Shown: positions 44,115 through 56,039, numbered from the stretch's first letter. The stretch is 64,000 nt of DNA from Zoroaster sp. YZ-2022 (GCA_029582265.1 JAQQFT010000023.1:3001071-3065070); one strand, 5' to 3'. Notes: generated from the sequence alone by a model not told the origin. Translations and numbers: made by a program.

Positions 44115-45160
44115 TATTTTGTTCAATTACCAAAGGTGTAGGCTACACCATTTATACAATACTGTAACTTCACTTTAAAGTATAATTTAAACAAGATACT
44201 TGTTTAACAGGATCTGTCGAGATCGAATTGGTTTAAAAGGGGTAGGAATATGGCAAAACGTGGCTCATATGAGAACGTATGGTACATTCACAGAAGCAGG
44301 GCGGAAACATACCTTTGATCCCTAGATCATGTCAGTGTGGAGAATCAGGTATATAGAACTCAAAGACATGACAGTAGTTCATTACAGTAGCGTAATTTGA
44401 GAAGTTGGGGAAGAATGCCATGGCCACGCTTGTCAGTAAATTTGTGATTTTGTCAGTTTTTGGTTAGTACCAGATCAATATTGAGCCTCAGTCAGCAAAT
44501 AAACCTCCAAATTAAGCATCCAAGCAGGAGCAACTATTTACTTTTGTATTATAATGATTCTTTTCAGGAAAAGGTTAACATTTAGGTCTGAGCCAACGCA
44601 TCAAATAAGGCATGGGCCGTTTGTATTAATAAATTACTTGTGTGTATTAAAAATAAGGCTTTGGAAATTACGCAGTAATTTGTTATTTTCATCATTGTAA
44701 ACATTCCTCATTGTCATCACAATGCATTTTCAATTAGATTATAATTGCTATTTAATCATATGACTCCATTAGTATTACAGGCAATTCATGTACACTGCAC
44801 GTACAGGTGGATCGAGGCAAATGGGGCTCACATGAGAACATTATGGTACATGCACATAACCCCTCCTAGGTCCGCCAGTATTAAGAGGGATCCAGTGTAT
44901 ATCACTCAACGTAATGAAAGTGGGTCTAGTTCATTACAGTAGCGTAGTCTGAGTGTGGAGGACAGAATGCCATGACCTTCACTTGTCGGTCAAAATGGGT
45001 CTGTCAGTAAATTTGGTATTTTGTCGTTTTTTGGTCAGTACTCCCACAAACAATTATAGTTGACTGACTCCAATCTGGAGTCACATGGGTACATTATTCA
45101 CTGAAGTTGATCTCAACCATTCTGCTGTACAAATTTTTCGGTGTGGCTGTATATGTTGCC
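44115..45160 (+). repeat. Repeat block X, copy 1
   Basis: Direct copy of 47970-49080: ACTTGTTTAACAGGATCTGT, GGGTAGGAATATGGC, GAAGCAGGGC, ATCATGTCAGTGTGG, TACACTGCACGTACAGG. The first and second halves (44200-44460 and 44800-45010) also resemble each other (TTCATTACAGTAGCGTA in both), so the block is itself an old tandem duplication. Confidence 0.83.
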
Positions 45161-45790
45161 GTATTTAGCGGAAGAGTGAGGGGGAACATGTTCTCAAAGA
45201 TCCAAAGGATTATCCCAGCAGTCATCTTTGTAGTACATTACCATTGGGTGCCCAGAGATGGTTTGAAAATGTGCTATTTTATATTTTTGGGACATATAAA
45301 ATCTCCAGTGAAAGGGTGAAAAACAACCATCCAGCATTCCCCATAGCGCCATTCTAGATGGCCAATACATTTGGACTCCTCCGTGCACACGTATCGCATA
45401 AGTTGTAACGGAAAGAGTTTCTTCAAACTTGATTGTACGAGAATTAGCCCGTACATATGCTGCTGCATTTATTTCGTGAGAAAAATCAAATCAAGTGTAC
45501 AAACTTACTTTTACTGGATGCACGTTTTTCAGATGGCGAACGAAATTTGATGCCGCATAGGTCCATCAACCACCTTTGCTTCACATGTTCTTGCAGACAG
45601 CGCTTCTCTTTTTAGCGAACTTTCGTAACAATGTTTACACGTGAAGAACAGAGAAGTAGCAACAAGCTTGTAATGTGTGTGTGTATTACCATAGCGTAGA
45701 GCACACGCGCTGAGATAAACAACACTTGCCCAATGAATTGCTATCGGTTATATAAGGAGGAATTTGAACATTATGCTGGCGTGAAATGTT
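45161..45790. other. No gene recognised
   Basis: Mixed unique sequence with a GTGTGTGTGT run near 45676. ORFs at 45107-45319 plus and 45194-45468 minus overlap each other and have no recognisable motif. Confidence 0.45.
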
Positions 45791-46515
45791 TAAAAATTCT
45801 CCTGTTTATGGAAATAAACCATTTTTAAAAAAACATATGTACCCTATAATATCTACACTAACAAATCAATAAAATATGAGTCAAAATAAGTTATTCGGTT
45901 TCGTTTACGGTAAATTTGCGATAATTTGTTCAACACTTTTCCAAATTCTTGAAACAATTAATAATGTCACTTATAACCTCAGTTTTCCAGCTGTCTGTAT
46001 AAATTTCTTTGAATATTTAATACTGCTTTTAAAAAGTAATAACCCACAGCTTCCACAGCTTCCACAACTTCCACTACGACATTGGATTGTTGGAAGACTA
46101 GACATATCTTTACACACAGTGTAATACTAATAAATATAAGCATGTACATGTACGGTACATACCGCAATACATATTATATGTACAGATTCTTGACAGCAAT
46201 TACTTTTTACCATCACAAAATATTCGGCTGCCGTGGCCGGATGGACCACCAAAAAAATTAATTTAAAACAACATAAAATACATGATGACTTGCAATGTCC
46301 TTAAGTCAAATTTACTCTAAGTCAAAGTCAAGGAGATCAAGTCACAAGTCATTTTTGTCCAAGTCCAGAAGTCTAAGTCCCAAGTCATTTTATCCAAGTC
46401 AAAGTCAGAGTCGCAAGTCACAAAAATGGGGTGGCGACTCGAGGTCGGACCTCGAGTCCCGAGTCACTGCGACTCGAGGTCCGAGTCACCGACTCGAGAT
46501 CAACAACACTGCACT
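45790..46515 (+). repeat. Repeat block Y, copy 1, with AAGTC repeats
   Basis: Matches 47280-47960 (GTCAAAATAAGTTATTCGG, ATTCGGCTGCCGTGGCCGGA, ACATGATGACTTGCAATGTC). The last ~220 bp (46290-46510) is an irregular CAAGTC/AAAGTC repeat ending in GACTCGAGGTC palindromic units, giving an S/K-rich chance ORF. Confidence 0.82.
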
Positions 46516-47280
46516 TTATTGAAGAAGATGCTTTAGAGCGTATTTTACTTCCATTAATATAAGTTGTTGATTGAATAAAATAAATGAAAAACAAGTCATA
46601 ACATTATGGGAGGTAAATAAATGACCACTGAAGACCAGAAACTCACAAACAAATAATAATTTAAAACCTGCCGATGATCCATGCCACGCGGTAGAGTATA
46701 GTGTTAACGCTTGCTGCACAAATTGTGTAGTGCGTCATTGTTTTTGTTGAATTGTCCGCATCACAATTCAAAAATGTCTAAATTTACAAAACAAGAGAAC
46801 CAGGTAGTTTTCATCAATTCGCTCCAGAAATGATCCGGGGTTGTGCGGAAAGTATAGAAAAAAACGATTGAGGTTTTATTATTTTTTTAATTTGAAAATT
46901 ATCGATCTAGCGTAGAGTTAACGTATTTTGAGGGGTTCATTTCAATATTTATACGGAAATTTGCGAAGACAGTTCGAGTGAAGCTGTTACACCAGGACAG
47001 TTCATTTTTTTCTCCCCAGGACGAGGAGGGGTAACTTACGGTCTTACATGTATAACATAGTGGATAGGCCTTGGAATTTGGTAATTTGGAAAAAGATACA
47101 TTTTGTAAACGGCCCAAAAACCTGAGTCATTGCTGCTTCTTAGTTATTTGGTCGCTGTTTGTCACAAACAATACATTTGTTAAAATCACGAACTCCAGTG
47201 CATATTACTGATTCTATGTATTTGACAACTCTGGCAACACTTGCACGAGGTGATGTAAGGAGAATTAAAAATTACGTTCG
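46516..47280. other. No gene recognised
   Basis: AT-rich, mostly unique. Overlapping short frames on minus (46516-46719, 46899-47117) lack recognisable features. Confidence 0.45.
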
Positions 47281-47960
47281 TGAGAAATATTATAAAATTC
47301 CCATTTGCAGGGTAAAACATTAAAAACACATGTTTTGTACCCTTTAATGATTACTTACCCATAATAAACACAATTTGAGTCAAAATAGTTATTCGGGTTT
47401 TTACGGAAAATGTGCGATAAATGTTGTTCAACACTTTACACAAATTCTTAATACAATGTAACAATGTCACTATAACCTCGTTCCAGCCGTTTGTATAAAT
47501 TATTTTGAATGTTAATGCAATGCATTTACCAGTAATAACCCACAGCTTCAACTACGACAGATTGTGACGGGAAGACTAGAACATGTATCATACACTTTAC
47601 AGTGCAAAGGCATGTACATGTACAGTAGACACTATAATTATTATTATATTTATGTTATTACGTATGAGTTCGCATGACAGCATTTTTATTTTTTCCGTCA
47701 CAAAAGTATTCGGCTGCCGTGACCGGATTGACCAGAAAAATACATGTAATAAAACAACCTAAAATACATGATGACTTGCAATGTCGTCAAGTCAAATTTA
47801 CTCAAGATCAAGTCAGCAAGTAATTTTATGTCCAGAGTCAAGTCAAGTCCCAAGTCATTTTGTGGCCAGAGTCAGAGTCAAGAGTCGCCAAGAGTCACAA
47901 AAATTGGCGACTCGAGGTCGGACTCGAGTCCAAGGTCATAAACGACTCGAGTCAACAACA
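47280..47960 (+). repeat. Repeat block Y, copy 2
   Basis: Second copy of 45790-46515, same orientation, also ending with the CAAGTC / GACTCGAG stretch (47775-47960). Confidence 0.82.
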
Positions 47961-47969
47961 GTGCAATAT

Positions 47970-49080
47970 TGTACCTTCACTTTAAAAGTATAATTTAAAC
48001 AAAGATACTTGTTTGACAGGGATCGGATCGAGGGTGGTTTAAAAGGGTAGGAATATGGCGAGAAATGTGGCTCATATGAAAGACGTATGGTACATTCACA
48101 GAAGCAGGGCAGGGAAACATACTGCACCTTTAACCCCTAGATCATGTCGGTGTGGGAGGAATCCCAGGTATATAGAACTCCAAGGAACATGACGGTAGTT
48201 CATTACCAGTAGCGTAATTTGAGAAGTGGAAGAATGCCATGGCCACGCTTGCTCAGTTAAAATTTTTTATGATGTCAGTTTTTGGTTAGTACCAGATCAA
48301 TTGGCAGCCTCAGTCCAGCAAAATAAACCACCAAATTGGAAACATCCAAGCAGAGCTTAATCATTTACTTTTAGTATTATAATGATTCTTTTCAGGAAAA
48401 GAGGTTAACATTTGGGTCCTGAGCCAGCCATATGCATCAAAATAAGCCATGGACCGTTTGTATATGTCATAAATAAGTGCGTATGTATTAAAAGCAAGGC
48501 TTTGGAAATTACGCAGGTAATTTGTTATTTTCATCATTATGTAAAGCATGTTCCCTCCATTGTCATCACAATGCATTTTCAATTAGATTATAATTGCTAT
48601 TTAATCATTATGACTCCATTAGTATCACAGGCAGATTTCATATACACTGCACGTACAGGTTGGATCGAGGGAGGCAAATGGGACTCATATGAGAGACATT
48701 ATGGTACGTGCATAAGCCCCGTTAGGTCCTTGCCAGTGATGACAGAGGATCCAGTGTATATCACTCAACAATAATGAAAGTTAGGGTCTGAGTTCAATTT
48801 ACAAGTAGCGTAGTCTGAGTGTATTAGAGGCAACAGAATGCCATGAAACCCCCACTTGTCCGGTCCAAAAAATGGGTCTGTCCCACGGTAAATTTTTTTT
48901 TTGTATTTTGTCGTTTTTGGTCCCAGTACTCCCACAATTATAGTTTGACCCTCCAATCTGTGAAGTCTAATGGGTACGACTTACTGAAGTTGATATAAAC
49001 CATTCTGTTGTAAATTGTCCAGTCCTTAGCCGTATATTGCCGTGTGTTAGCTTGGAAGGTGAGGGGAACACGCTAATGTT
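47970..49080 (+). repeat. Repeat block X, copy 2
   Basis: Second copy of 44115-45160, here directly after block Y, not before it. Confidence 0.83.
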
Positions 49081-49084
49081 TGAT

Positions 49085-49960
49085 GAACCTGCTTCATTTA
49101 GTGAACAAATGACAGGATTGATTTATATCGAACAAAAGTAATTAGTGCTTTGTGTAATAATGACTGTCTTCTGAGCCAACGCATCAATTAGTGTCCAGAA
49201 ATTTACTTCTTGTATGTACAGGATTAGCCAGGTATTTACAGTGATGAAGGAAAAGGATATAATCAAAGGGGAGCGGATCGAGGAGTGAGCTTAAAGGGGA
49301 GCATAAGGGATAAATAAATATTGGAAATTTGTAACTTCCATGCAAAGAAATAACAATTTAGTATAAGATTAAAAGGGACAAAGAAAAAATACGCACTTGA
49401 CTTTTCTCAATATAAATAAAGAATAATTTCTTTAGAATATATAAAATTGTAGCAGAAATATAAAACAGCCGTTGTGTCAGATGTAAAAATCATCAACAAT
49501 CCGCTAAAGGACAACAAATTAATATTTCAAGTTTTTGACGGCAACAAATGGTAACTTTGGATCGAAAATTTTACTCAAGACAATAATGTCATCCTTGCTC
49601 ACCTGGAGTCAATCCGCATTTTGATCTGAATCTGCCATAGTAGGCGTGTAATGGCGCGAAATCAGCTTCAGGCTCCATTAATATGCAAATACTTATCAAT
49701 ACATCATTTTAGATTTGTGCTTACACGCACTCCCAGAAGCTACATTTAAGGTCCTTAGTGCGACCTTGGCATCCTGGTTACTACACTGCAAAAACTAAAA
49801 ATAACACTATTGAGTGTCAACTTTATTCTTCATGGTGTTTTATATTGTGCAGGGTTGCCTAATATAAAAACTTACCAATGGTGTTAACACCACAGGATTT
49901 TGCAGTGTATAAAAGTTTTGCACCACACAAGGTGTTCATTTTTTGGTGGGAGAGGGCGGT
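49085..49960 (+). repeat. Repeat block Z, copy 2
   Basis: Second copy of block Z, following X, not preceding it. It contains the small MITE at 49782-49909. It then runs into a block T copy (TTCACAGACACTCGGAAAGC at 50346, as at 39306). Confidence 0.8.
49782..49909. mobile_element. 128-bp MITE with TA target
   Basis: Ends TACACTGCAAAA and TTTTGCAGTGTA are perfect inverted repeats of 12 bp including a TA on each side. The paralogous position near 43970 (CATCCTGGTATACTATGACA) lacks it. A TA duplication suits Tc1/mariner-like mobilisation (inference). No coding capacity. Confidence 0.8.
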
Positions 49961-50224
49961 CCCGTTGTCACGTGGCAGATCAAGAGGCCGTTTAAAGAAA
50001 GATTTGTTGTCGTTTTGGTCGAGCTACTGTCACAAACAATTATAGTTGGCCTTCAATCTGAAAATTCCTGGGTGGGACACTTGTTGCTTGGTAACAACCA
50101 TTCTATTTGTTCACATAATATAACTGTCAGCGTAGCTACAATAATATTCCATTACGAACACACATTTGCAAGTTTCAGTTGGAAATCCAATGAGAGATAA
50201 TTTGTCAAAAAGGATAGAGGTAGA

Positions 50225-50430
50225 GAGGTGGGGGCCAGGGGTAGGGGGTGAAGATAAAGCAAATTATCCAAATTATCCAAATTATATTGTAAATTCTGCT
50301 TCCTGAATTAATTTTGACATTTTAATAAAGTAAAAACATATACAATTTCACAGACACTCGGAAAGCATTGAGTTATGCAGTGCTGTTTCACGTCAATATA
50401 AGGAGACAGAATTAAATCAATTGTTTATCA
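50225..50430 (+). repeat. Partial composite block (start region T)
   Basis: Matches 39215-39400: GAGGTGGGGGCCAGGGGTAG, AATTTCACAGACACTCGGAA, AGCAATTGTTTAT-type end. It stops at about 50430, where an unrelated segment begins. Confidence 0.75.
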
Positions 50431-50439
50431 CCCTTTGCA

Positions 50440-51240
50440 AGAAATTTCCTCAACCTATAAATATACTACTACCACCACCACCACCACAAAGAAACTAGAC
50501 AACGCCAGGAACAATAAAATGTGTCGCCTCACTGGAAGACAATTGGTGCAACGTCACCTTCGACAACGAGAAACACTGCAGAGAATAGCCCTCAAAGGCA
50601 TGTTTAAAAGGGACTCTTGATTCAGGTGTGAACGCACTGAAATATTCAGAACTCAGTGGTTGTGTATGTCACAGGCGCCGTTTGAAATGGGACGATGTCA
50701 TTGTCAATGCACTCAACCCCATCCGGAACTGTATCTAATGTCAGACAGCAATACCGTGATTTTGACAAAGGAAATCGAGACGAAGGGGTAAGAGTGTTCT
50801 GATAAAGAATATAAAGCAGCTGATGCCACCAAGTTACCGTCCGAGTTGGTGGTTTTAACGCTACCAGTGAGGCACAGGGGACAACAAGAAAACGTGCAAA
50901 ATCTGCAATAAACCCGGTCATTTTTGCTAGAGACATCAAAATGCGAGGAAGATACTTTCATGTGGCAACGTCCCTGAGACATAGAGCTGAATGCGCATGA
51001 AGTGCCAAGAGACAACTCATCAGAAAGCATCAATTTGCCCACAAAGGGTATGGAAACATCGATGAGGTGGAAAGCGAGATTTCCGACGACGACAAGAACA
51101 GATTTAATAGCAGAACCGAGACAGCATTGACGAAAGAAGAAGGAGGAATGGAGAAAGAGCTAAGGACATAGTCTCAGCTACCAAGCCCTGCCTAGCGACG
51201 AGGACAAAGTGAGGTTATCAACTTGAGGTAGTGGGTGGCA
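50440..51240 (+). pseudogene. Possible retrotransposon gag remnant with zinc-knuckle
   Basis: Unrelated to the surrounding repeat blocks. A plus-strand frame near 50884-50935 reads DNKKTCKICNKPGH, the first half of a CCHC zinc knuckle typical of retroelement Gag. A one-base slip then continues as FARDIKMR, where the last Cys of the motif would be replaced. Upstream is a Lys/Arg-rich stretch after an (ACC)n run (50435-50620). Downstream (51060-51170) is E/R/K-rich and broken by stops. No protease or RT is seen. A weak but specific motif; it could also be a decayed cellular zinc-knuckle gene. Confidence 0.35.
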
Positions 51241-51304
51241 AAGTATTCATTCCATGAAGCACACTTGAAGAGACATTGAATCATTAAATTCCATGCAAAG
51301 TTGT

Positions 51305-51720
51305 TTGCTGTGCAACCAGCGCGGTTACCAAACAATGGTAGATTATTATTTTTATAAGGTTTTCATAAAAGAAAACAACCCCAGTTGCACGTATTTTCCA
51401 GGAGTAATATTACAACCGACATCGGCGCCGACTGGTTTTCCACGTATTAGGCCAAAAGAAACGTCTCCGGTTTCTGGTTATAGGGTCGGCTTCAAAATCG
51501 GTTGAGGTGACATGATTTATGTTTATATTACCAACCTGTGAGCAATACGTGATACTATCTTATACGCAGATTGTTGAAAACCAAGACCAAAATAGCACAT
51601 AACTACAAATTATACTGGGGCTATGAGAGGCCTCACAAATCAGGGCATACGTTCATACCCCTATATGAAAAAAGTCGTTTAAAAACACAGCATGTGCAGT
51701 ATTTTTCCAGGGTTATTTAT
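51305..51720 (+). repeat. Repeat block W, copy 2
   Basis: Second copy of 40913-41490, with AGCGCGGTTACCAAACAATG and GACATCGGCGCCGACTGG. It precedes composite copy c just as W copy 1 precedes copy b, so the ancestral unit was W plus composite block. Confidence 0.85.
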
Positions 51721-52154
51721 TGTGTATACTGTTGTATGTGTTAACTATGTTTAGGAAGACCTTACCAGTCATCTCGTACCCTGACATTACGTCACCCACT
51801 CAGAGACTTAGGCCCGTATTCTAAGATGGTTCCTCGACTCACACTCACTGAGAGACTCCCTCATCTCACTAAGGACCACCTCATTACTCATTGAGAGAAG
51901 GTGCTGCTCACTGAGTGCCGAGGTCGACTTCACCTATTTTCCATTTCAAGACCTCCCTCTTCCTCCAAGTAAAGTGTTTCCTCTGTGGAGTGAAAAGAAA
52001 CTTGAGGGAAGGGGCAGCCTACTACAGAGTCTTCCTCAGTCCAGTCCTAAACATGGCGTTTCTGGTGGTTACAAAGACATAGAAGATGTTAGAAATTTTA
52101 CAAGGATTTGGGAGACTGACCTAGGGAGGATTCCTAATTTTGACTACTAATGTG

Positions 52155-53165
52155 TATGATGAGGAGAGTTCCGACAAAGATACCGTTTGACCAAGGATGT
52201 ACGTTTTATAGGTTGTTGGATATCATAAAGCCGTAGTTTGCTACCACACACAATAACCGTAGGAGACCTATTCCAGTAGGACTTGCAGCTGATGTTGACA
52301 TTGCGCTTTTATGCTGCAGGGTCGATTTCAGTTAGCGTGTGGTGATTTTGTGTGGAATTTCTACAATCATCAGCAAGCAGGATAATCAAGAAGGTTTCTA
52401 CAACAATTGCGCGATTAAAAACAGATACATTACATTTCCTGGGGTGTCACATGCTCCAGCAGTGAAGGTGAAGGTGGATTTTTGCCAGGAGGATCGGCCG
52501 GATTCCAAGGAGGTTGTGGGTGCAATTGAGTTGTACCCATTAGCCTTGCAAATCCTTGTCCTGGAGGGGGCCTAATGGTGAACTTTTCTAGGAACAGAAA
52601 GGTTGCACTATTCAATATTATGTGCAGAGGTATGTATGTGTGGCCAAATTTGGAAGATTCAAAAACATTGTTGCTAGATGGCCAGGGTGTTCGACTCTAG
52701 AATTTTTGACAACAGTAGACTGTGTGCGCAGTTTGAACATGGACGAAATGTGGATTACTACTAGGAGATTCTGGTTATGCTTGTCGTCCATATTTGCTGA
52801 CCCCTCTGCTTGCTCCTCGTATGCTCATCCGGAACGGAGATACAACGTTGCACATATCCGTACAGAAACACAGTTTGAAAAGGACATTTGGTGTATTAAA
52901 ACGGATGTTCCATGTTTGAAAGAATGTACTTTGCGCACAAAAATTATCAACGACATTGACGATCATTGTAGCCAACAGCAATGTGCTGTATAACTTCGTG
53001 AGGGACGCAAGGACCCAATTCCTGATGAGGGAGGAATCTGAAAATGATGATGAGGATGACGATAGAGGCGTTACACCACCCAGTCATACGGGTCTGGGAA
53101 TGCTAACCCGACATGCAATGATTCAACAACATGTTTCACTGATTAGAATGAAAATTATGTTTACA
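52155..53165 (+). pseudogene. Harbinger (HARBI1-like) DDE transposase pseudogene
   Basis: Catalyses cut-and-paste transposition when intact. Family landmarks appear in order but in shifting frames: FRQRYRLTKDV (about 52170-52200, N-terminal helix), LRFYAAGS (about 52305), VVGAI with a one-base insertion before the first catalytic Asp (about 52515-52535), FGRFKNIVARWPG (about 52650-52688), GDSGYACRP (52764-52790, second Asp present), RYNVAHIRT and the Glu of the FEK/ER region (about 52830-52880), then KxxxPCL. At least five frameshifts and several stops. Close in order and spacing to HARBI1-type proteins (~350 residues). The longest frame, 52622-52993, covers only the middle. Confidence 0.85.
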
Positions 53166-53330
53166 TTTTTTAATCATACACGCATGATTAACCAAGTCCT
53201 TAACATAAATTGACACGAATTACACAATACTGCTTGAAAAGGTTAAAACTATCTGTGGTCGTTGCCCACTACTGTGCAGCCTTTCGTCTGCAGCGTCACC
53301 TGTGGAAGCATAATTGTGTCATTTCGCCTT

Positions 53331-53456
53331 ATCCCCCAGATAGAAGCGCGTTAACTAAGGATAACTTGCTGGCCTTATCTGGGGTTTATAAACTGTAAAG
53401 CCCCCAGATAAGAGCAGCGTTATCCTGGAATGGATTAACGCGCCTTATCTGAGATA
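53331..53456. mobile_element. ~126-bp fold-back insert inside the Harbinger
   Basis: Nested inverted repeats: CCTTATCCCCCAGATA... against ...CTTATCTGAGATAA, AGCGCGTTAA against TTAACGCGCC, and a tight inner hairpin CTTATCTGGGG / CCCCCAGATAAG around a ~20-nt loop. It looks like a small MITE. It lies between the transposase and the Myb-like gene. Confidence 0.6.
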
Positions 53457-53539
53457 AAACGAAAATATTTCTAATATAATAACTTCCGTCAATCAGTTAA
53501 GGTGTTTCATTAATCATGTAATCTTGTAGCTGAGCCAGT

Positions 53540-54340
53540 ATTTGTTATTTCTTGCAGGTCAAGAACCTCTAGTTTTCGTTTATGTTCTTCATTCATGTTT
53601 TCTGGTTTCTTCCGCCTTAACGACTTTCCAATTTCAAAACATATTTGCTCTAGCTTGCATTTTCCAGAACTGTCAGGTTAATGCCTCCGACATCGTCGAT
53701 GTACGTGCCATAACAGCAGCTTTCACTGTAAGACTTTCCTCCGGACCAGACTTTTCAGGGATAACCACACAGCATTTGACACATCATAGTATATCGGTGT
53801 CTGTATCATGACGAACTTTATCTGCAAAGCAAGAAAATGTTGCCATCTGTATTTAATTAGTTGATCAATTAGTGCAGCAATTAAAAAAATGATTAAGAAA
53901 AATCGGTTCCTCGTTTTAAAATTGTTTTGGGGGAATGTCATGTTTCACAATACCATTGCATGCCCTTTTTTACTTACTCTTCCGACTTCTATTAAAAAAG
54001 AGAAACCTTACAACTTTTTCGGTGTGATTATCGCCGTCGTATCGTCAAATTCGTTTTCCAGGGCTTTGGATTTGTGGCTGGGCTATAATTGATGCAATAA
54101 CTTGGAAGCTTGTTCATCAGGCTCTGAATGTCCTTCTTACTACGCCACCAGTCAATTTGGTTTCCTCTTGCGTCCCTTTCCCAGAACCTTTTTAGCAGCG
54201 ACTTTTGATGTTGTCCCCAACACTTTTCAGCACGACTTTTGTCCGTTTCCGCACAGCCCCATTTTGAAAATTGAAATTGTCAATACTTTTATCCATACTT
54301 CACTCTTGGCTTTTATACATTTGTAATCCATGTTTTTTGC
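53540..54340 (-). pseudogene. Harbinger Myb/SANT-like partner protein, broken
   Basis: In active Harbingers this second protein binds DNA and helps transposase nuclear import. On the minus strand, broken pieces fit: EKCWDNIKSR (about 54225) resembles the third helix of Myb/SANT domains, followed by RKR and a TGG-like stretch, then NEFDDTTAIITPKK (about 54030), and near the end NEEHKRKLEVLDLQE (about 53570), typical of the C-terminal coiled tail. Several stops and frameshifts. Position and opposite orientation to the transposase support the call. Confidence 0.6.
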
Positions 54341-55652
54341 TTTCCAATGTTTCTTTATATGTTTATCAACCAGTTCAGTATAAGTATTGACTTCTCAAGC
54401 TCCGAGGAAAGTACTGTCTGTTTGACATGGTTCCTACACTGGTGAGTGGGTACACAGAGAACGTGACCAGGCAAAACCTAGATCTTGTTGAATGTGCCCA
54501 ATGTATAACAGGGCGGTGCTACCAAAAGACAATGGTGGTCTGACCTTTCATTGTTCATTCATTGGTTATGTGATTTTCGGATAATGAAGAGGTTGGACCT
54601 GTGTGATGTAGATTCCACATTATCATTTTTATAACTTGTTTGTTCAATTAGCCAGCACAAATTCATGTAGTGCAGGCTGACCTCAATCAATACAACTTGA
54701 GGAATGTCTTTGAATAACAAAATATCATTATTCCCCGTAAAGGGTTGAGGTATATACCTCAATGAGGGCGAAAGTAGAACCTTCTCCTTTTCAGCTTAGA
54801 GTTACATGAGGTCCTCCTCACTGGAGCATGAGTGGAGGATGACGTTGAGTGTCTTAGAATACGGGCATTGGTGTATAGGGTCAGCCTTTTAGTATTATTT
54901 TAATGAGCACCCCAGATTATGTATAATGTGTAGTTCAGTGTTGGTGATGGTCCAGCGTTGGCCACTCTTGGTGCTACAGTTATTAATATGCAAATACTCC
55001 CTTGAATACATCATTATGCAGGGACCAAATTCCACGATGCAAAGAGAGCCCTCACAAATCAGGGCAAACGTTTGTATACCCCTATGTGAAAAAAAGTCGT
55101 TTAATACCGGCAGAAATTCAATCGAATCAACAGCAATTTGGCTGCAATTGGATATAGTATCATAGCAATAAATAAATAAATATAAATAAAAATGCCGACG
55201 TAGAAACCAGAAACCTGAGACTTTTGGCCTAAAGACACTGGACACAAAAACAAAGAAAGATTTCAAACCTAATGCGCACAATATTGCTGTATTTGGAATA
55301 TCAGGGGACTGGGGTCACAAATGATCGTTTACTAGCAAAATAAAGTACTTACATGTCGGACTTTTCTTGGATTTTCCCACAGTCGGCAATTCTGGATCCC
55401 CCTTTGTTACCCACTGCGCGATGCGCATTTTCATTAATGAACCTTCATCTTTTAGTGAACAATGAAGGATGATTTATATTGAACAAAGTAATTCGCTTTT
55501 TGTACAATGAGTTTAATTACTGGTTCTCTGAGCAAGGGATATGGATAATAAATATTAGATATCTAATGTCCATGTAAAATAATGATTTAGTAGCAGTGAG
55601 AAAGGGCCTGACAAAAAACATAACTTTCCTATACATGACTTTGACCTCAATA

Positions 55653-55908
55653 CGTCCCTAATTTTGCCATAGTGACCAATCCCAATTAGGTTGGCTAGTG
55701 ACCAATGCGGTATTGGTCACTTTGCCCAAAATACAAAATAGCCAGTTGAGAGCATTCGTCATTTGAATGCATGCTCTATCTCAAAACTATAAGGAATACA
55801 TGCAGGTGGATTAGATACAATGGTGGGTCTCTTCCTGAATGTACTAATTAGCAGGAAATATTAAAATTGAAAAAAGTCGGATTGGTCACTGCATATAAAT
55901 TAGGGGCG
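55653..55908. mobile_element. 256-bp MITE with AATA target duplication
   Basis: AATA at 55649-55652 and 55909-55912. The uninterrupted paralogue reads CTCAATAGGGCCTATA at about 43190. Ends are imperfect inverted repeats: CGTCCCTAATTTTGCCATAG and (reverse complement of the right end) CGCCCCTAATTTATATGCAG, both running on into TGACCAATCC. The interior has further GTGACCAAT/ATTGGTCAC copies. No coding capacity. Confidence 0.85.
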
Positions 55909-56039
55909 AATAGGGCCTAAAAATGAACTAATTTCTAATCCGGCTAAATCAATAAAATGACTTAATAATCATTATGACAATACATGGTTTAAATTAAACT
56001 CGTCAACAATTCGCAAAAGGTAAAAAAGTAAAATATTTC

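Larger units (their letters stand above)
51811..54867. mobile_element. PIF/Harbinger DNA transposon, decayed, ~3.06 kb
   Basis: Terminal inverted repeats GCCCGTATTCTAAGA (from 51812) and TCTTAGAATACGGGC (54852-54866), 15 bp perfect. Flanks TTA (51808-51810) and TTG (54868-54870) are a plausible 3-bp target duplication with one change; the paralogue at 41583 lacks the insert. Two genes in opposite orientation, a DDE transposase (plus) and a Myb/SANT-like protein (minus), are the known layout of animal Harbingers. Both are broken, so it is non-autonomous now. It carries its own nested fold-back insert at 53331-53456. Confidence 0.88.
51700..55990 (+). repeat. Composite repeat block, copy c
   Basis: Third copy, interrupted by the full Harbinger transposon (51811-54867) and by a 256-bp MITE (55653-55908). 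Flanking landmarks: GGAAGACCTTACCAGTCATC before, GAGCACCCCAGATTATGTAT after. Confidence 0.83.

Noticed and set aside
46295..46522. SR-like serine/arginine/lysine-rich protein
   Set aside because: Frame arises from irregular AAGTC repeats, which recur non-coding at 47775-47960 with frame breaks.
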